64,000 nt of DNA from the NCBI GenBank assembly GCA_031772625.1, contig CM062819.1:821105503-821169502 (forward strand). The letters are read 5' to 3'. The notes beneath the pieces were generated by a model. The model saw only the letters and a list, made by a program, of their open reading frames with translations. It searched no databases and was not told the origin of the DNA. A program made the translations under genes and the position numbers. This document shows positions 31,975 to 45,800 of the stretch, in pieces (position 1 is the first letter of the stretch; every line of letters starts with the position of its first letter). This DNA is from Pinus tabuliformis (Eukaryota > Streptophyta > Pinopsida > Pinales > Pinaceae).

Positions 31975-34900
31975 TGACCAACAGATACTGTATTTTATGG
32001 CGAACGATGACGTGTTCAAAGATGCGATCGATGAGGATGAGCATGAAAAGGCACTGCATGATGCAACCAATGCAAGTAAAAGGAACCTCATTCCTAAGGG
32101 TATGGTATCATTGGATAAGTTTTATGATCTGCAAAACCGATTCTGGGGACTCGTCAATGCCAAGACCCACAGTTCCACTCTGTTGCATGAGCAGATCAAC
32201 TTGGGAACTGATAAGGATTCGAAATATGTCAATCTCGGTGCTTGCTGCACACCACAAGAGCGACAAGCCTTCATTTGTGTATTCAAGCAATATTGTGATG
32301 TCTTCGCATGGACATACGATGAACTCAAGACATATAATGCGTGGATCATCCAACATGTAATACCAATCAAGGAAGGGGCCAAGCCATTTCAACAAAAACT
32401 GAGGAAAGTTCATCCAACGCTTGAGCCTCTCATACAAAAGGAGTTGAGAAAACTGTTGGATGCTCGGATCATATACAAGGTGTGATATTCGACGTGGGTA
32501 TCAAACTTGGTTCCTGTGAGGAAGAAGTTCGGGGAGATCTGCCTGTGTGTAGATTTATGGAATCTCAACCGTGCCTCGGACAAGGATAACTACCCCGTGC
32601 TGTCCATGGAGAAAATACTGCAAACAATATCGGGGTCTGAAATGTTTTCTTTGCTTGATGGATTTTCAGGATACAACCAGGTTCTGGTGGTAGAGCCTGA
32701 CAAACTAAAAACTACATTTAGAATGAAGTGGGGCACATTCGCGTTTCGACGAATGTCATTTGGGTTAGTCAACGCTAGTGCAACATTCCAACGTGCAATG
32801 GACATCGCCTTCTGCAGGTTCATTGGCTAGAGCATAGTAGTCATCTCGATGACATAACAATATTCTCCAAATGGAGGTCAGACCACCTGCATCATTTGAA
32901 GAAGATTTTTTAGCGATGTCGCAAATACGGGATATCCTTGAATCCCAAGAAGAGTATATTTGCAGTGTTTGAAGGTAATCTCTTGGGACACATCATTTCT
33001 AAAAGTGGGATCAAGGTAGACCCAGACAGGGTCAGGACTATCACGCAGATTCCCCTCCCAATGAATAAGAAAGCCATGCAGTCTTTCTTGGGGAAGATCA
33101 ACTTCCTTCGCAAGTTCATCTCTGACTATACCCAAATTGTTAAACCAATAAAAGAGATGGTGAAGAAGGACGCATCTTATAAATGGGATAAAAGGGAAAA
33201 GGACGCATTTTCCCATATAAAAAAAGCTATAGAAGAAGAACGTGCGTTGTACAACCCAGATTTCGGTAAAGATTTCTTGCTCTACACTTTTGCTTTCGAT
33301 ACGTCTCTAGTTGTTGTACTTACTCATAAGGATGAGTTGAACAATGAATGACCTATCTCCTTCATGACCGCAAGTCTGCAAGGACTAGAGCTCAATTACG
33401 CCGTTGTGGACAAACAAAAATATGCAGTATACAAGGCGGTAAAGCAGTTCAGACCCTATCTATTAAAGAACCATTGTGTTATCTTTGTTCCACACCTAGC
33501 AGTCAGGTCACTGCTTGTTCAACAAGAGATGGGTGAAAGGAGGGAAAAATGGATGACCGAGTTACAAGAGTATGATCTAGACATCAAGCCAATTCACACA
33601 ATCAAGGGTCATGGTCTTTGCCAGTTAGCAGTAGAAGCAGTAAACATGAAAAAAGGAAGAAGAAGAGCTTGCAGGATGGGAGCAAGATATTGAAATGTAT
33701 AATGTTGAGTGAGCCTCCCCCACTACAAACATAAACTCTTGGTACACATATGTGCGCCAATACCTCGAGCATGACATAATTCCCTCTCACTTTTCCACAC
33801 AACAGAAGAGGGCACTTTGACTTAAAGCATTATCATATCAGTTGGTGCATGGGGTGTTGTTCAGAAAGCATCACAATGGAGTACTGCTCAGGTGTTTGGA
33901 GGCACACGATTCAGAAAATTTACTGTGTGATCTCCACGACAGACTAGTTGGGGGACACTTTGCAGGCAACAATACAACACACAAGGTTATGCGGGATGAC
34001 TTCTACTAGATTACATTATTTAAAGATGTTCATTCCTATGCCCACAAGTGTCTGGTCTGTCAAAGGTGTGCAGGCAGAAATCAGAAGTCAGCAGCCCCGC
34101 TGTAGCCCGTTGCAGTGGAAGAACCTTTTCAACAGTGGGGCTTGGATATCATTGAGGAAATTTTCTCGCACTCGTCATAGAAACACCGCTATATTCCAAT
34201 TGCTATGGACTATTTTACGCAGTGGACAGAGGCAGTTTCGTTAAAATAGGTGAACGATCAGGAAGTCATCAGCTTTCTGCAGCAAAACATCATTTCCAGG
34301 TTCGGTGTTCCCACGTCACTTGTTTTTGACAATGTAACATATTTCTCATCGTTAAGACTTTATGATTTTGGATTGGAAAATGGTATTATATTAAAGCATT
34401 CAACTAATTATTATCTGTAGGGGAATGGTCTTGTTGAATCCATAAATAAGAACCTCATTTGTATCATCAAAAAGACCATATTCTCTGAACATCGAAATTG
34501 ACACTATGCTTTGGTGAATGCCTTATGGGTTGACTAAGTCATGCCTAAACCTTCTCTGAACACCTCCCCTTACTTCTTAGTGTACGAAAAATAAGCCATC
34601 CTCTCGCCGAACATCTACTTGCCCGCTCTCCAACTATCACAAGAGTCCCAAGGCAAGCCCTGTCTTTTAGTTCAACGTAGGATGGACACTTTGCGCAAGC
34701 TATAGGAAAAAAGGTTGAAAGAAAAAGATTTTTTTTACTTCAGCGGATTTGTATCAAGAGGTGGTTTGACAAGAAGTCTACAGGGAAAAACAACTTTAAT
34801 GTGGGTGACTTAGTCTTAAAGTAGGATAAATCCCACGAGGGCAAGGGCAAACACACTAAGTTTCAGTCCCTGTGGATTGGACCACACATGGTACATGAGA

Positions 34901-35000
34901 AGCTTGGCCAACACACATATCATCTTCAATCACTTGATGGGAAGATTGACTCTCTCCCTGTCCATGGCCAAGGCTTAAATAATATTTTCAATGAAGATTT
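31975..35000 (+). pseudogene. pol: decayed Ty3/gypsy pol (element C)
   Basis: A linker with CDVFAWTYDELK (about 32295) and the start of reverse transcriptase (about 32375-32485) are followed by a TGA at 32483. Reverse transcriptase continues in frame at 32507-32830 (LLDGFSGYNQ at about 32653) and then DDITIFS near 32850. RNase H (about 33240-33690) carries FAFDTS where TDAS is usual, so the first acidic residue has moved or been lost. Integrase remnants include HKCLVCQRC (about 34040) and WGLDI (about 34137). The end is around 34980. Many stops and frame changes. The RNase H and linker style suggest the Athila/Tat side of Ty3/gypsy. Gag and 5' LTR are not present. Confidence 0.82.
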
Positions 35001-36440
35001 GGGGTTGTTCCTTGCACTATGTACATAGTTTTTTGTAGCTTTTTGTTTCTTTGCTTGAATTTTGTGTTGGTTTTGTTCTGTGAATAAGTGGTGTTCTTGA
35101 TCACATTGTGGCTTCTAAGTGTGTGTGTGGTTGAAGTTTAAAGAGTCTTGTGACACTGTAGCATTTGGCTAGCCTTTTATCCATCTTCCTTGTGTTGGTT
35201 ACATCTTTTGGCCGATGAAGTTTTGATGGAAAATACAATCCATCCGTTAAGAGAGTTTTGGTCCAAACACGAACCCTTGGCTAGTCCGAAAACCTCATGC
35301 CTATACTCGGTTTTTCTGCTGGGGTTCTCAAGCTTATCCATTTAGTAGAAACAGAGAAGGGGAAAAATCTAAACGAGCAAACCTAAATCATATGTCTCTA
35401 TATGCTTCTCTGAAGGAACAACCTCTTCTACTCTCAATAAGTCATGATCCCTCTTTCGCCCCAAAATAATTAAGTGTCGATGCATAATTCTCTTTAAATA
35501 AATAAATAAAGGCGAAAGAAGAGAAAGGCTTCCTGCGCAAAGAGGTGAAGAAAGAAACTCTGTCGGGGTATTGTTTAGGCTCGCTCACAGTGGAGCAATG
35601 TTTGTGTTCTTTTGTGACTTTGTCAAGGTACTTTCCAGGCCTGCTGGCAGTGGAGAAACACTAGAGATGAAAAATTATACTCTGAAAATCTTAAGCTCGC
35701 AAGCCAAACTACCCTTCCCAACTCGAAACATTGTGATTATGTTGTGTTCAATCGAGAAGGTATGGGGGGGGAACATGTCTACCCATGGGGTAAGTGGGAA
35801 GGTCAAAGTGATCTGAACGATGAATCAATACTCCCTAAGGAACCAAGGCCCTACACAGAAGAAACTAACCAAGACATAAAAGTTGGGGTTCAACCAATGT
35901 GTCGCCAAGTGTTATAGCTTCTGCAACACCCTCCAAAATTTTGGCTTGTACTCAAATTTCAGAGCCTTCCTTGGTCTTTTCCTTGAGTGTTGCAAACACT
36001 CAAGCTCGTTTCACGATATTTCTTGAAGTCCTTTGGCACCTTTTTCTTATTGGATTAACTGTCGTATTTGGCATGTTTGACTGTTGCATAATGTTTGCAA
36101 TCCTTTTCTGGTGGATTTGAAGGTCGGTCTTTGTGTATATGAGTTGTCCTAACCATGTAAACATTCATCGCACTCATATACAATGTCTTGAGTGTTGTCG
36201 CACAAGTATCATCACGACCATCCCAAGGTTTATCCTAAGTGTCACGCTTGTCGTATCTAGTCATGAGGAAATCACACATAGGGGAATGTTTTGCTTGTGT
36301 GTTCCGATGATCTATGTTGTCGTGCCGTCAAAGTATGCTAAGTGTGTGATCACAGTTCAAGTTCATCATGAGTCCATCTCCCTTCCCACAGTTATCCATT
36401 TTCAAAAAATGTTCCCGACTCAGTAACTTAGCTTCACCGG
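35001..36440 (+). other. non-coding tail of element C
   Basis: No credible gene. The text is moderately GC-rich and resembles the region downstream of pol in Athila/Tat-type elements; short frames (35571-35816, 35899-36120, 36133-36426) lack any signature. Confidence 0.4.
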
Positions 36441-37025
36441 GCCCTGACTGTGCTGCACACTACGCAGTCTCAACCCTCTTGGATGTGACCCTACTGCCTG
36501 GATCTGTGTAGTAACTATCCTCTAGAGCAGTTGTTCTGCGCAATTCCAGAGTCCAACAAGCTCCCTTGACCTCCAGAAATGTGCAGTTGTGCCTACTAGT
36601 CTGCCTTGAACTATGCACCTTCAACCCTCAAGATTTTCCCTTTTCTATCTGAACTACACAATGCACATAGATCCTAGCCTCCCTTGGTCTCCAAAACTAT
36701 GCAGATGCTTCTGCCAGTGCCCTTGCCTCAGTCGGAGCCCATTGCCTTTAAAAACTGTGCATATCTACCCCTTAGGCCTCTCTATTGTCCAATCCCCCTT
36801 GCCTCTTGAAATTGTGCAGTTTGCCTTCCCAGGGCTCCATCCCATAGCAACCACTGCCTGATTGAACTGCGCAATTTTGTCCCTTAGTGGGCACTGCACA
36901 ATTTTTCTCCTCAGTGAAGACTATGTAGAAAAGTTCCTCAATCAAGCCTGAGTTGTGCACAACACAGTCTCAGTGATTAAGGTCTCTCCCTGTTTGCTGG
37001 AACTGCACAATGTGCAGTCACTGGG
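36440..37025 (+). repeat. dispersed TGTGCAG / ACTGCACA-type word
   Basis: About a dozen near-copies of AACTGTGCAG or its complement spaced roughly 30-60 bp, for example near 36455, 36535, 36585, 36610, 36655, 36690, 36755, 36810, 36865, 36893, 36955 and 37000. The words between are unrelated, so this is not a simple tandem repeat. Confidence 0.6.
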
Positions 37026-38430
37026 CCCTTTCTCCGAGTCTGTCACTTGTCCCAGGCTCATTTCATGCATAATAATGCATCATCTCAGACTATGGAGTTT
37101 TCGGATTGATGTCATCTTCTCATGAGTGAATTGCAGGAACAGGTACACCATCAATTCATGGCGAGATGTTGAAGAAGGGGAAGGTGGAGGGAAGCATGCC
37201 TAAAGACTCTCTTGCAGCTAAACTTAATAGTGGCTCCATCAAGAGGAAGCAAAAGGACACAAGTTTGCAACTATCGTCCAAGACGTAAGATCATTGAAGA
37301 CCTTGCATCACCAAGCTATGCGAAGGAGGAGAGAAATCATATCCAAGAAGACATCTAGCACTCAGCAGCAATAGTGACTTGATATTGCCACATCATTAAG
37401 CCAGTCCACTTCAGTAGTGTCATGTCAAGTCACGTCATGAGTTGTCATATGCCACATCACTAGTGTTGACCGTGTGTATTGTTATCAAATGTGTTGTAAA
37501 GTGGAAGTCCAAAGGACACACATGAATATGAAGAGTCATGTAAGTTGAAAAGTCATAAGCAGTTGAATAGTCATGAGGGTAGTTAAAGAGTAACAAGGGG
37601 TAAGCATCACCCCTTGGTTATGTATACCCCCTCATTGTATGAGCAAAGGACTTTTCACCTTGGCTCATCCCGCAAGGCATTAGAGAGATCAACTAGTTCT
37701 TTGAGGAGCAAGGAGTGGCTCCAATGTCCCACTATTGGGGCTAGTGATGTACATTGTAAACACATGTCTTGGAACTTTTTCTTAATAACAAAAGCCTTTC
37801 AAGGCTAGCACATTCTTCATGCATGAACTATGAATGTTTGTAAAACTATTTTGTGGTCGTTTTTATTTCATGTTTGCTTTCACATGTACTAAGATAGTTT
37901 AACTATTTCAATTATTTTAGTGCTTATCTTATTGAGAATGTGTGTAATGGTTATTATCGTTGTCCCATCCTTGTGGACTATTCTGCGAGATACTAGACAA
38001 ATCTTTCCTTGTTTGTTGGTTGTAATGACCGCCACATCCCCTGTGGACTATTCCATTGGATGTTAGATGAGTCCTTCTGGTTCATGTGTGTCTCTTCCTG
38101 GGTGGTACTATTACCTCTCACTTAGAGGCTCACTTTTCTCTGCCCTTTTGCAATAGAAGAACCTCGACATAGTTACACTGCACACTCACCAGGCACACTC
38201 CCCTTTCTTTTCGAAGACACCATTGCGTCACTCTCTTGTGCTGACATCCAGAGCCAAGGCAAATCTTTAAGGATTTGGCAACTGAGCCTTTATACCGGAT
38301 GAGACTCCTACACCAAACAATGTGAGATTTGATTGAGACTTCATATTGAGGAGATCCCCTGAATGTTGGCGGGTCTAGCACCGTCAATATTTCCCAAATG
38401 ACAATTAGTAGCAATAACATGATAATATAG
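37026..38430 (+). other. possible LTR remnant of element C
   Basis: LTR-like text with a TATA-like TATGTATACCCCC at about 37618 and a T-rich region after it. No boundary or partner copy could be defined. No gene is seen. Confidence 0.3.
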
Positions 38431-40727
38431 ATGTAGTCAACCTATTTGAAATAATACAAACCGATGTTATAAAATATAAAAAAATAAAAAGAAAGAAAGA
38501 AGAAAAAAAATCCATGGTTTTTTTGTGTGTATTTTAGTGATGAATACATTTACTACTTAGATAAAAAAAAAAAATTTGAAAAAATTTTAAGATTAATTTA
38601 TAATTTATATTATACTTTAGGTTATTAGTTTATATTATTTTATTTTCCTTTTTATTAACACGGTTTTCCTCTTTGAAAAGTTTGTTATTAAAGTTTTGTA
38701 ATTAAGGGTATTGCATATCATGAAACGAGTTATAATGTTTCTTCAAAATTTTCTCTTATCCATGTATTCATATTCAATTCCCTAAAAGATTAATGTTGCA
38801 TAGTTTTATGTTCTCTAATTCCATGCATTGTTGCAATTTCTAATTAGCTATAATTCTTGATAGCTTATAACGTCTTGTTACATAATGAGTCTTCAATACC
38901 AGATTTCACGAATCATGAGCGCCTCCCTCTTTTTCTATAAAATTGGTTTATGTCGGTTTTTATTTTTTGCCTTCCAAATTTATTTTCAATATTTTTTTGC
39001 ATCATTATCTCACTTCATCTTTTGTACTTGTTCTGGATTCACACTTTTTTGGGAGAGTATTATTGTATCTTTTCTTTTCGCTTTTAATTTTCTTCGTTGA
39101 GGAGGATGTTATCTTCCTCAATTATACTATGATGACCTACCCATAACTTTTCAACCTTCTTCTTCTAAGGTTGAACGATGATGTTATCCATCAAGTTCTT
39201 TTTATCACTCTTTCCTAAATATCTATCACTCTTTACTAAATATTTGCACTTTTTACTTGATAACTCACTCTTTACTAAATATTTGCACTTTTTACTTGAT
39301 AACTCTGGTATCAAGGGCTTTTCCAACCTTCTAGCTTATTTCCTCTTCAATTTTCTCGTTAATATCTTCGCTTATGGTGTTTAGTTATACCTCATGCAAA
39401 CACCTTTCACATTTTTAATATCATTAAAAAGATATTGGCCATGCTTATACAACCCATATATTTCTTCACCTTTCTTTGTGAATTGTTTCTTTAAGTCATC
39501 GTTTTTATTTCTTCAATTTGCTTGAAATTTCTTGTTTTAAGTTTCTAACTTTCTTAATAAATGTTTAGTCAAAGGTTTAGCCCAAAGGTTGGCACAACTA
39601 CTCATCGTTAATGTTATTGGGCATTTGGCCAGTCCTATGCAAACAAGTGTTTGGATTGAATTCTCTTAGTGAGGTGCACTAGTCTACATCAATGGATTTA
39701 CTAGGGATGTCATCCACAAATATGTGGAATCATCCCTTGGGTTTCATTGCGACAATTTTCTTGGAGAAAAAGTGTTTAATTAAGGGATTCCTATATATCT
39801 TTCTTTAATTCCTCTTTATTGTTTGCATATAGACATTATCTTCAACATGAAGAGTATTCATTTTTTATGATTTTGTTTCATTTCTCCTTCTATTTAATAA
39901 TATATTTTCAATCCATCCCATGCATATTTTCTCTCCACATTAATATTGTTTCACCAAATAAGAGATTTAATGAGAAAATATATGATTTTCAAATATGTAT
40001 TTCATAACCTTCAATGATTCAATCGGATGCATCCCATCTTTGTCCCACCAAATCATGGAATTTTCATTATTTCTTACCAAGACAATAGAAAAATTCAAAG
40101 TTTCTTTAGAGCTCTGAACTTACAAATATAATGATCTCGCAAAGATCATTGAAAATTGTCCTAAGATTTTTAAGTTGATGTTACTATATATTTCCTCATT
40201 GAACAGTATTATTGATGTTATTTTATCTTTCCTCTTTCAAAAGTCTTTTAAATAACCTAGATTAGACATTTTAATCAAAAGTTGCTTAATTTTAAACTAA
40301 CGTGTTTTCTTTAAGGTCTTCCATGGGGATTACTCTTTAGCCAACATTTTACCATTTATAGCTTTGAAATTTATTCTCCAACTTTACCAAAATTGTTGAC
40401 TCATAATAGCCTAAACCTTTTCTCCTAGGTACCACTAATCTCATTCAATTTGGATATTCCAATGGGATGTCATGGTTGGATTACCAATCCTTTCTATTTT
40501 TAACACCTATTTTTAACACCTATCTTCATCAATTCCCCCCCAACTATTCAAAATTTTGAATTTATAACACCTTTCATTTTTTTTCTTTCATATGCTTCCA
40601 TTATTTCTTCAATTGGGCCTCATAATCTTCGGATATGTGCATATTCACAAACCATATTAGTTTTACCAAACTTTTAGGTTTAGGTGAAAATTTTAACTTA
40701 TACAAACTATGAGTCCAAGATCATTAT
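38431..40727. other. anonymous AT-rich region
   Basis: No recognised gene or element. It contains homopolymer A/T tracts near 38460-38600 and an exact 39-bp tandem duplication at 39226-39303. Short frames here (38885-39100, 39178-39384, 39819-40007) have low-complexity hydrophobic content. Confidence 0.5.
39226..39303 (+). repeat. 39-bp tandem duplication
   Basis: TCACTCTTTACTAAATATTT begins each copy (39226-39264 and 39265-39303); the copies are identical. A partial, diverged third copy precedes them. Confidence 0.9.
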
Positions 40728-42789
40728 TGTAACATCCCCTTGTTTTGATCCTTGCTTTTGTAACATCAACTGTCATCCTGGTGTGGGTGTTCATTTGGTT
40801 GTTTATGGCTAAGGAAATTGGCAAAGGCAACGACTTAGGCTTTGGAAAGGCAAAATGACATTTTTGGCACAATTGTTTATGAAAATAATGGAAATTAGGA
40901 GAAAAAGGAGGTGAAAGGTCACAGATTGCATGTGGGGAAGAAATTGAAGGAAAATAATGGAAAATGAAGAAAATAGAGGCCTAATTGATAAAAAGGCTTT
41001 TGAGGATCATTTGGAAAGCTTGGTCAGTGCAACCTTTTGTCGGTTGAGTTTTGGAGCTCTCTCATTATTCTCTCTCTCTCCCATACTCTTGGACACTTAG
41101 AGTTTCTTGGAGCAATTTTGGCATTGGATCAAGAAAGGTAAAGAAGGCAAGAGAAAGGCAGGATCAAGCAGATACAATAGGCTTCATTGCAGGTATTGAC
41201 TTGCATGTGTATTTTCCTTGCTAGATTTTGCATGCATGGCATTACATGTGGTTCTTTTCTATCATGGCATGGGTTTTGCTAGGTGTAGTAGTGTTTTCAG
41301 CCTAGCCTTGCCATTTCCGGATAGCCATGGTGTGATTGGGTTCTCATGTTTTGGTTGAGCTGGATTCCCAAATGAATTCAAAATTGAGTGAGGTGGATCT
41401 CCGAAATGATAGAACACATGGACTATGGGTTGCGGTAAAGCCAGATTTTTTGTTGCCTCGGATGGCCTAGGAATCCTTACCATTGAATGACAGGATATAT
41501 GACAAAGCCAAGAGGTGGTTTTCTCTTCATTGGGCCTAGTAATCCCAGGTTCAGAATACGCAGTAAAGTCTAGAGAGTGGGTCTCGGTTTAAGGCCTAGT
41601 GATCCGGGTTTGGATTGCAGTAAAGCCTGAGAGACTAGGAGACAAGAAAATTCCTCATGGTGTAGGTGGAGAAATATAGTGGCATCCATGCTTATTTGGC
41701 CTAGTGGTTGAGTGGAGATCACGGTAAAGCCTATTATGATGTGTTCATTGTGTTGGCCTAATGATCAGGGATGGATTACAGTAAAGCTTGGTTTCTGTTG
41801 ATGAGGGTGAGGTGGTCTAACCTTGATATGCCATGGTTGGTTCTTTTGGTTTGAGTCCCACATTCATGCTTGGAATATGGCACAGGGGTGAATGGCTGAA
41901 GAGAGATTTGGCTCAGCCATTATATGGTCGAGTGAAACGTGGTAGTCCCATCTACGGTTGGTTCATTGCATTCATTAATGAGAAATTCATTCCCTTGATT
42001 TTCATGTGTGAATGCATTGATGTATATATGGATTTTGATGGTTGATATGTTTATGGTATTTTTGTTCCTATTGTGCTGGTTATATATAAACTTTATGACA
42101 ACAACTATGTATGGCTCTCAGCATGTTTTTACATGAATATGAATGGATAATGTGTCTATGACCTAATAGAGGATAATGCAACAAATATCATGAGGGAACA
42201 ATGGTTCACAACGATTCTATGATAATTATGAGATCCCTACACTTAATTATGTCGTTTACACCTGTAGGTTACATGTTGATGATATGTTTGACGAAATGTC
42301 TGGCATGGCTAGTAGGGGTTTGGTTATGGTCTTTTTCAGTTTATTGCTTTTGCATCATTGTTTCCCTGTATTTTTACTGATTCTAAGCTATCACTCCATT
42401 CTGGGTAGTGGCCTGGGCTCTGGGCCTAAAAAAGTGGCTTAAATCTCGGGGTCGTTGGCACAAAACTAACAATTTTGGTCTCTAGTCGTTGGCAGGCAAG
42501 CCTGTAAGAGCGACTTTAGGTTGTTGGTCGCTTCCTTGCCCATAGCATGAGAGCGACTATGGCCTAAGAGGTCCAGAACAATAAGGGGACCCAGGGACAA
42601 GATGTTTGAGTGTCTGACTTGTCTTCTGAGGGTTTTGTTGATGATGTTGGATGACTATGTGTGATGTTTCCATCGATTCCACTTCCTTAAAGTCACATAG
42701 GAGGTCGAATCTGATCATTGTAGTCTCTCGTCTCATGTTACCCGGTTGGCATGGTTGCTTGAGGGTGGATGTGGGAGGAGGGTGTTACA
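40728..42789 (+). repeat. 5' LTR of element X
   Basis: 2062 bp from TGTAACATC to GTGTTACA, matching 58882-60662 over most of its length. That 3' copy lacks about 280 bp corresponding to roughly 42000-42280. The LTR contains reiterated GGCCTAGTGATCC ... GGTAAAGCC blocks (about 41400-41800). A primer site follows at once. Confidence 0.85.
41400..41800 (+). repeat. reiterated GGCCTAGTGATCC / GTAAAGCC blocks in X LTR
   Basis: Five or six degenerate blocks, 60-90 bp apart, each pairing a GGCCTAGT(A/G)ATCC-type word with a (G/C)(A/G)GTAAAGCC word about 30 bases on. The same series recurs at 59640-60020 in the 3' LTR. Confidence 0.7.
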
Positions 42790-42792
42790 AAG

Positions 42793-42804
42793 TGGTATCT
42801 GAGC
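42793..42804 (+). other. primer binding site of element X, tRNA-Met type
   Basis: TGGTATCTGAGC differs from the initiator tRNA-Met complement TGGTATCAGAGC at one base and lies three bases after the LTR end. Confidence 0.85.
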
Positions 42805-45800
42805 ATGCTTCAACTCTCAGACTGGATGGGTGGTGTGTATTGGTCTTGCCTGCATGTTAGTTGCATGTATTTATCTTACACTTGCATTTCGCTTGTTGCA
42901 TTTGCTTGATGATTGATTATGGTTGTATTATGGTTATCATGGAGAACTTGATGTTTGTCATGAGTATATGAATGGCTACAGATTGTTATATGTCGTGGCA
43001 TGTCGCTTGATTACATCCTTGTATGTTAGGTTGCATTCTTGTATGTTTGATTACATGTATTAATCTTGTAGGTTGGTTACAAGAATTTATCGCTTATGCT
43101 CGACTACATGCGTTCATGCGTATGTGTAGTTGATTAGGCATTTCTTATGCATGTTGATGGTTGCATGTGGCAATGTGTATAATGGAGTAATGGTTGTTTT
43201 CATGCATGAGGTCATGGTTTGTGAAGTTGATATGGGCATGCATTGATGGCTAGACTCTAGCTAGAAGGATGTGTATATGGTTGTGTACTCATGTGTTATA
43301 TGTTTATATGTAGTTGTTATGCATGTATGGTCTTGGTTACAGTAATGCATGAATAGTAGGTCAAACATGCCTTGTGAAGTCATGGTATGAAATTTAGGTC
43401 ATCATGGTTCTACCGGTATGTTATGATGCTAATGTGTTCGCTGAGATAGAACAGGAGATGCAGATCATCAAAGCGAAGTTGCAACATTAGACCTCGAGGC
43501 AAGAGCATGTTGTCATACTGGTATTGTATGTTTGGCATGCAGGTATGTAGGTTAAGGATTGTCATGTGCATTAGGTTTATATACATTAGGTTAAGTAGAT
43601 GTCTTTTGATGTTATGGTTACATTCACGATAGATGCTATTTGATTAGTGTAGTTATATGCACATGTGTCGAATGGTCAAGAATGATAGCAACTTATGGTT
43701 GTATGCATTGCTATTGTTGTTTTATGTTAGATAACTTTATTATTAGGTTATATGTTGTTTATGAGCATGATATATAGCTTATTGTTGTAGTATGCTATTC
43801 ACTTGATGATTAGGGTTATTTCATTGAGATCTTGATGTTGTAATTTGGATTGGTCATATGCGTGATGGTTATGTTCATTGCATTAAAGATCTTGATGTTA
43901 TATGTATTGTGTTAACCTGGCTTGGCCTAGGCAGATTGTTATGGTTGCGATATTTAGGTATGAGCCGACATATTTGTGATTTGGTGTTGTACTACTCTAG
44001 ACCGATTGTACATATGTGATTGCTATGCATAAATGATAATTATTTACGAGTTAGGATGTGAACATGTTAGTTAGTGATTGTTATGGATAACATGATCTTA
44101 TTTATGTTTAAGCTGATGTGTTGAGAAGTTATATTGTGCTAACTAGCTTGATTGTGTAGACAAGATAGCCTCCCTTGAGATATAGTGAGGTGCGAGTTTG
44201 CTTATGTCATATATTTGGTGCTTGACTGTTTGATTATGTCGTCTAGTTAATTTGTTTAACATTGTATGTTGCAAGTTGGTTGAATGTTTGATGAATTCCA
44301 TAATATGAGTATGTGTTCAAATGATTTTGTTTTGAGATGACTGTACTAACACATATATGTTGAGATAGTTGATATGTACTTGATTATAGTAGGTGATAGT
44401 TGTAGTGTTATGTCTAATGAATATGAGTTGACTATGGATTATGACATGATTGTTAGTCTTGGTAAAGGTTGATTTCAAATCAATACATATGATTGTCTTG
44501 ATGTTTGGAACATGTGGTTGACATGTGTGGGCAATTGCAGGGATACATGCTATATTCATGAACATGTACTTGACAAGTATATTAGCTAGTCTTTAGTTAC
44601 CGATGGATCTGTCAAAGGATTGGAGTCCCTTGAGAGATGGCGTGGATGTGTTCAATTGCAAGGCAACGTGCTTGGCACAAAAAGATAAGCTATCTGGTGT
44701 AATGTTATGTTTAGTTATGCACTGACAGTTATGTGTTTATGGTGGTATGATGCAGGGGATTGCATGGCAAAGAGACTGCCATGAAATGTTGAAGAAGGCT
44801 CAGGTTGAGATTTCCTTTGGAATCACTAGGAACCATGGGGATTGAGTCATGGTGTTTGTTGTTAGTCTTGTGCTTTTGGTATTTTGTGATTTGCTTGCGC
44901 TTGATTTGTAGTTTTGTTATGTCTAGTGCATGATCATGCCACTTTGTTTGTGGTGTCGTATTGTTGTTGGTTTTCCATGGTTTTCTTCTCGGTCTTTCCT
45001 TTATTGTTTTGAGAGTCTTGGGAATTGGTTGGGAAAAGAGGAAATTAATGGAGCTTGGGGAGAGTCATGTGGTACCCAACAGGTAATGTAAGACTCAGAT
45101 GAAGCTCTGTGCATGAGTAAGCGTAACAGAAGGTAAGACTATGATAGTCGGTTGGACTGGCTGGGTCCATTGTGGTAAATGGACGGTGGCAGTAAAGTCA
45201 TGAGAAAGGTAACCAAAAAGGTAAAGTAAATGGATCTGAGGTGTCAGATGCCTTGGCTATGTTGGGAATGACTATTCTTAATGTTGTGCATGTGTTTCAT
45301 GAATAAAGGAAGTTCTCTTAAACCTTGACCTTGATATCTGGTAATTATGTTATGATCATGATTATGCTGATGTTTATATATGTATACATGTAGGTGTGTA
45401 TGTATGTCATGTTTGACAGGGTCGTCATGGATCATGACTATTAACGCTAACATTTATGTGTATATATATGTATGTATGCATATCGTTGTCTGACAGGATC
45501 ATGATTGTTTATGCTAATGTTTACGTATATGTATGTATGTATCCATGTATCTATGTCACTATCCGACAGATCATCAAGAATCGTTCTTGTGGCGGAATGA
45601 TTGCTTATGTAGGCGAATGGCATGAAGGAGTTCCTAGCTATGAGGAATCAAGTGGGAAGAGTAGTCATGGAAAATATATGAGGTCAATACCATGTGAATA
45701 TGAATTTATATTGTAGGCTTGTATTATGCCTATGCTTATGTTATGGACAAGTTATACCGACAGATACATTAGCGAAATGAAAGCAATGTGGTCTGAGGCA

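Noticed and set aside
37618..38420. A defined LTR with primer site for element C
   Set aside because: No partner copy, no terminal TG/CA pair and no convincing tRNA match could be found.
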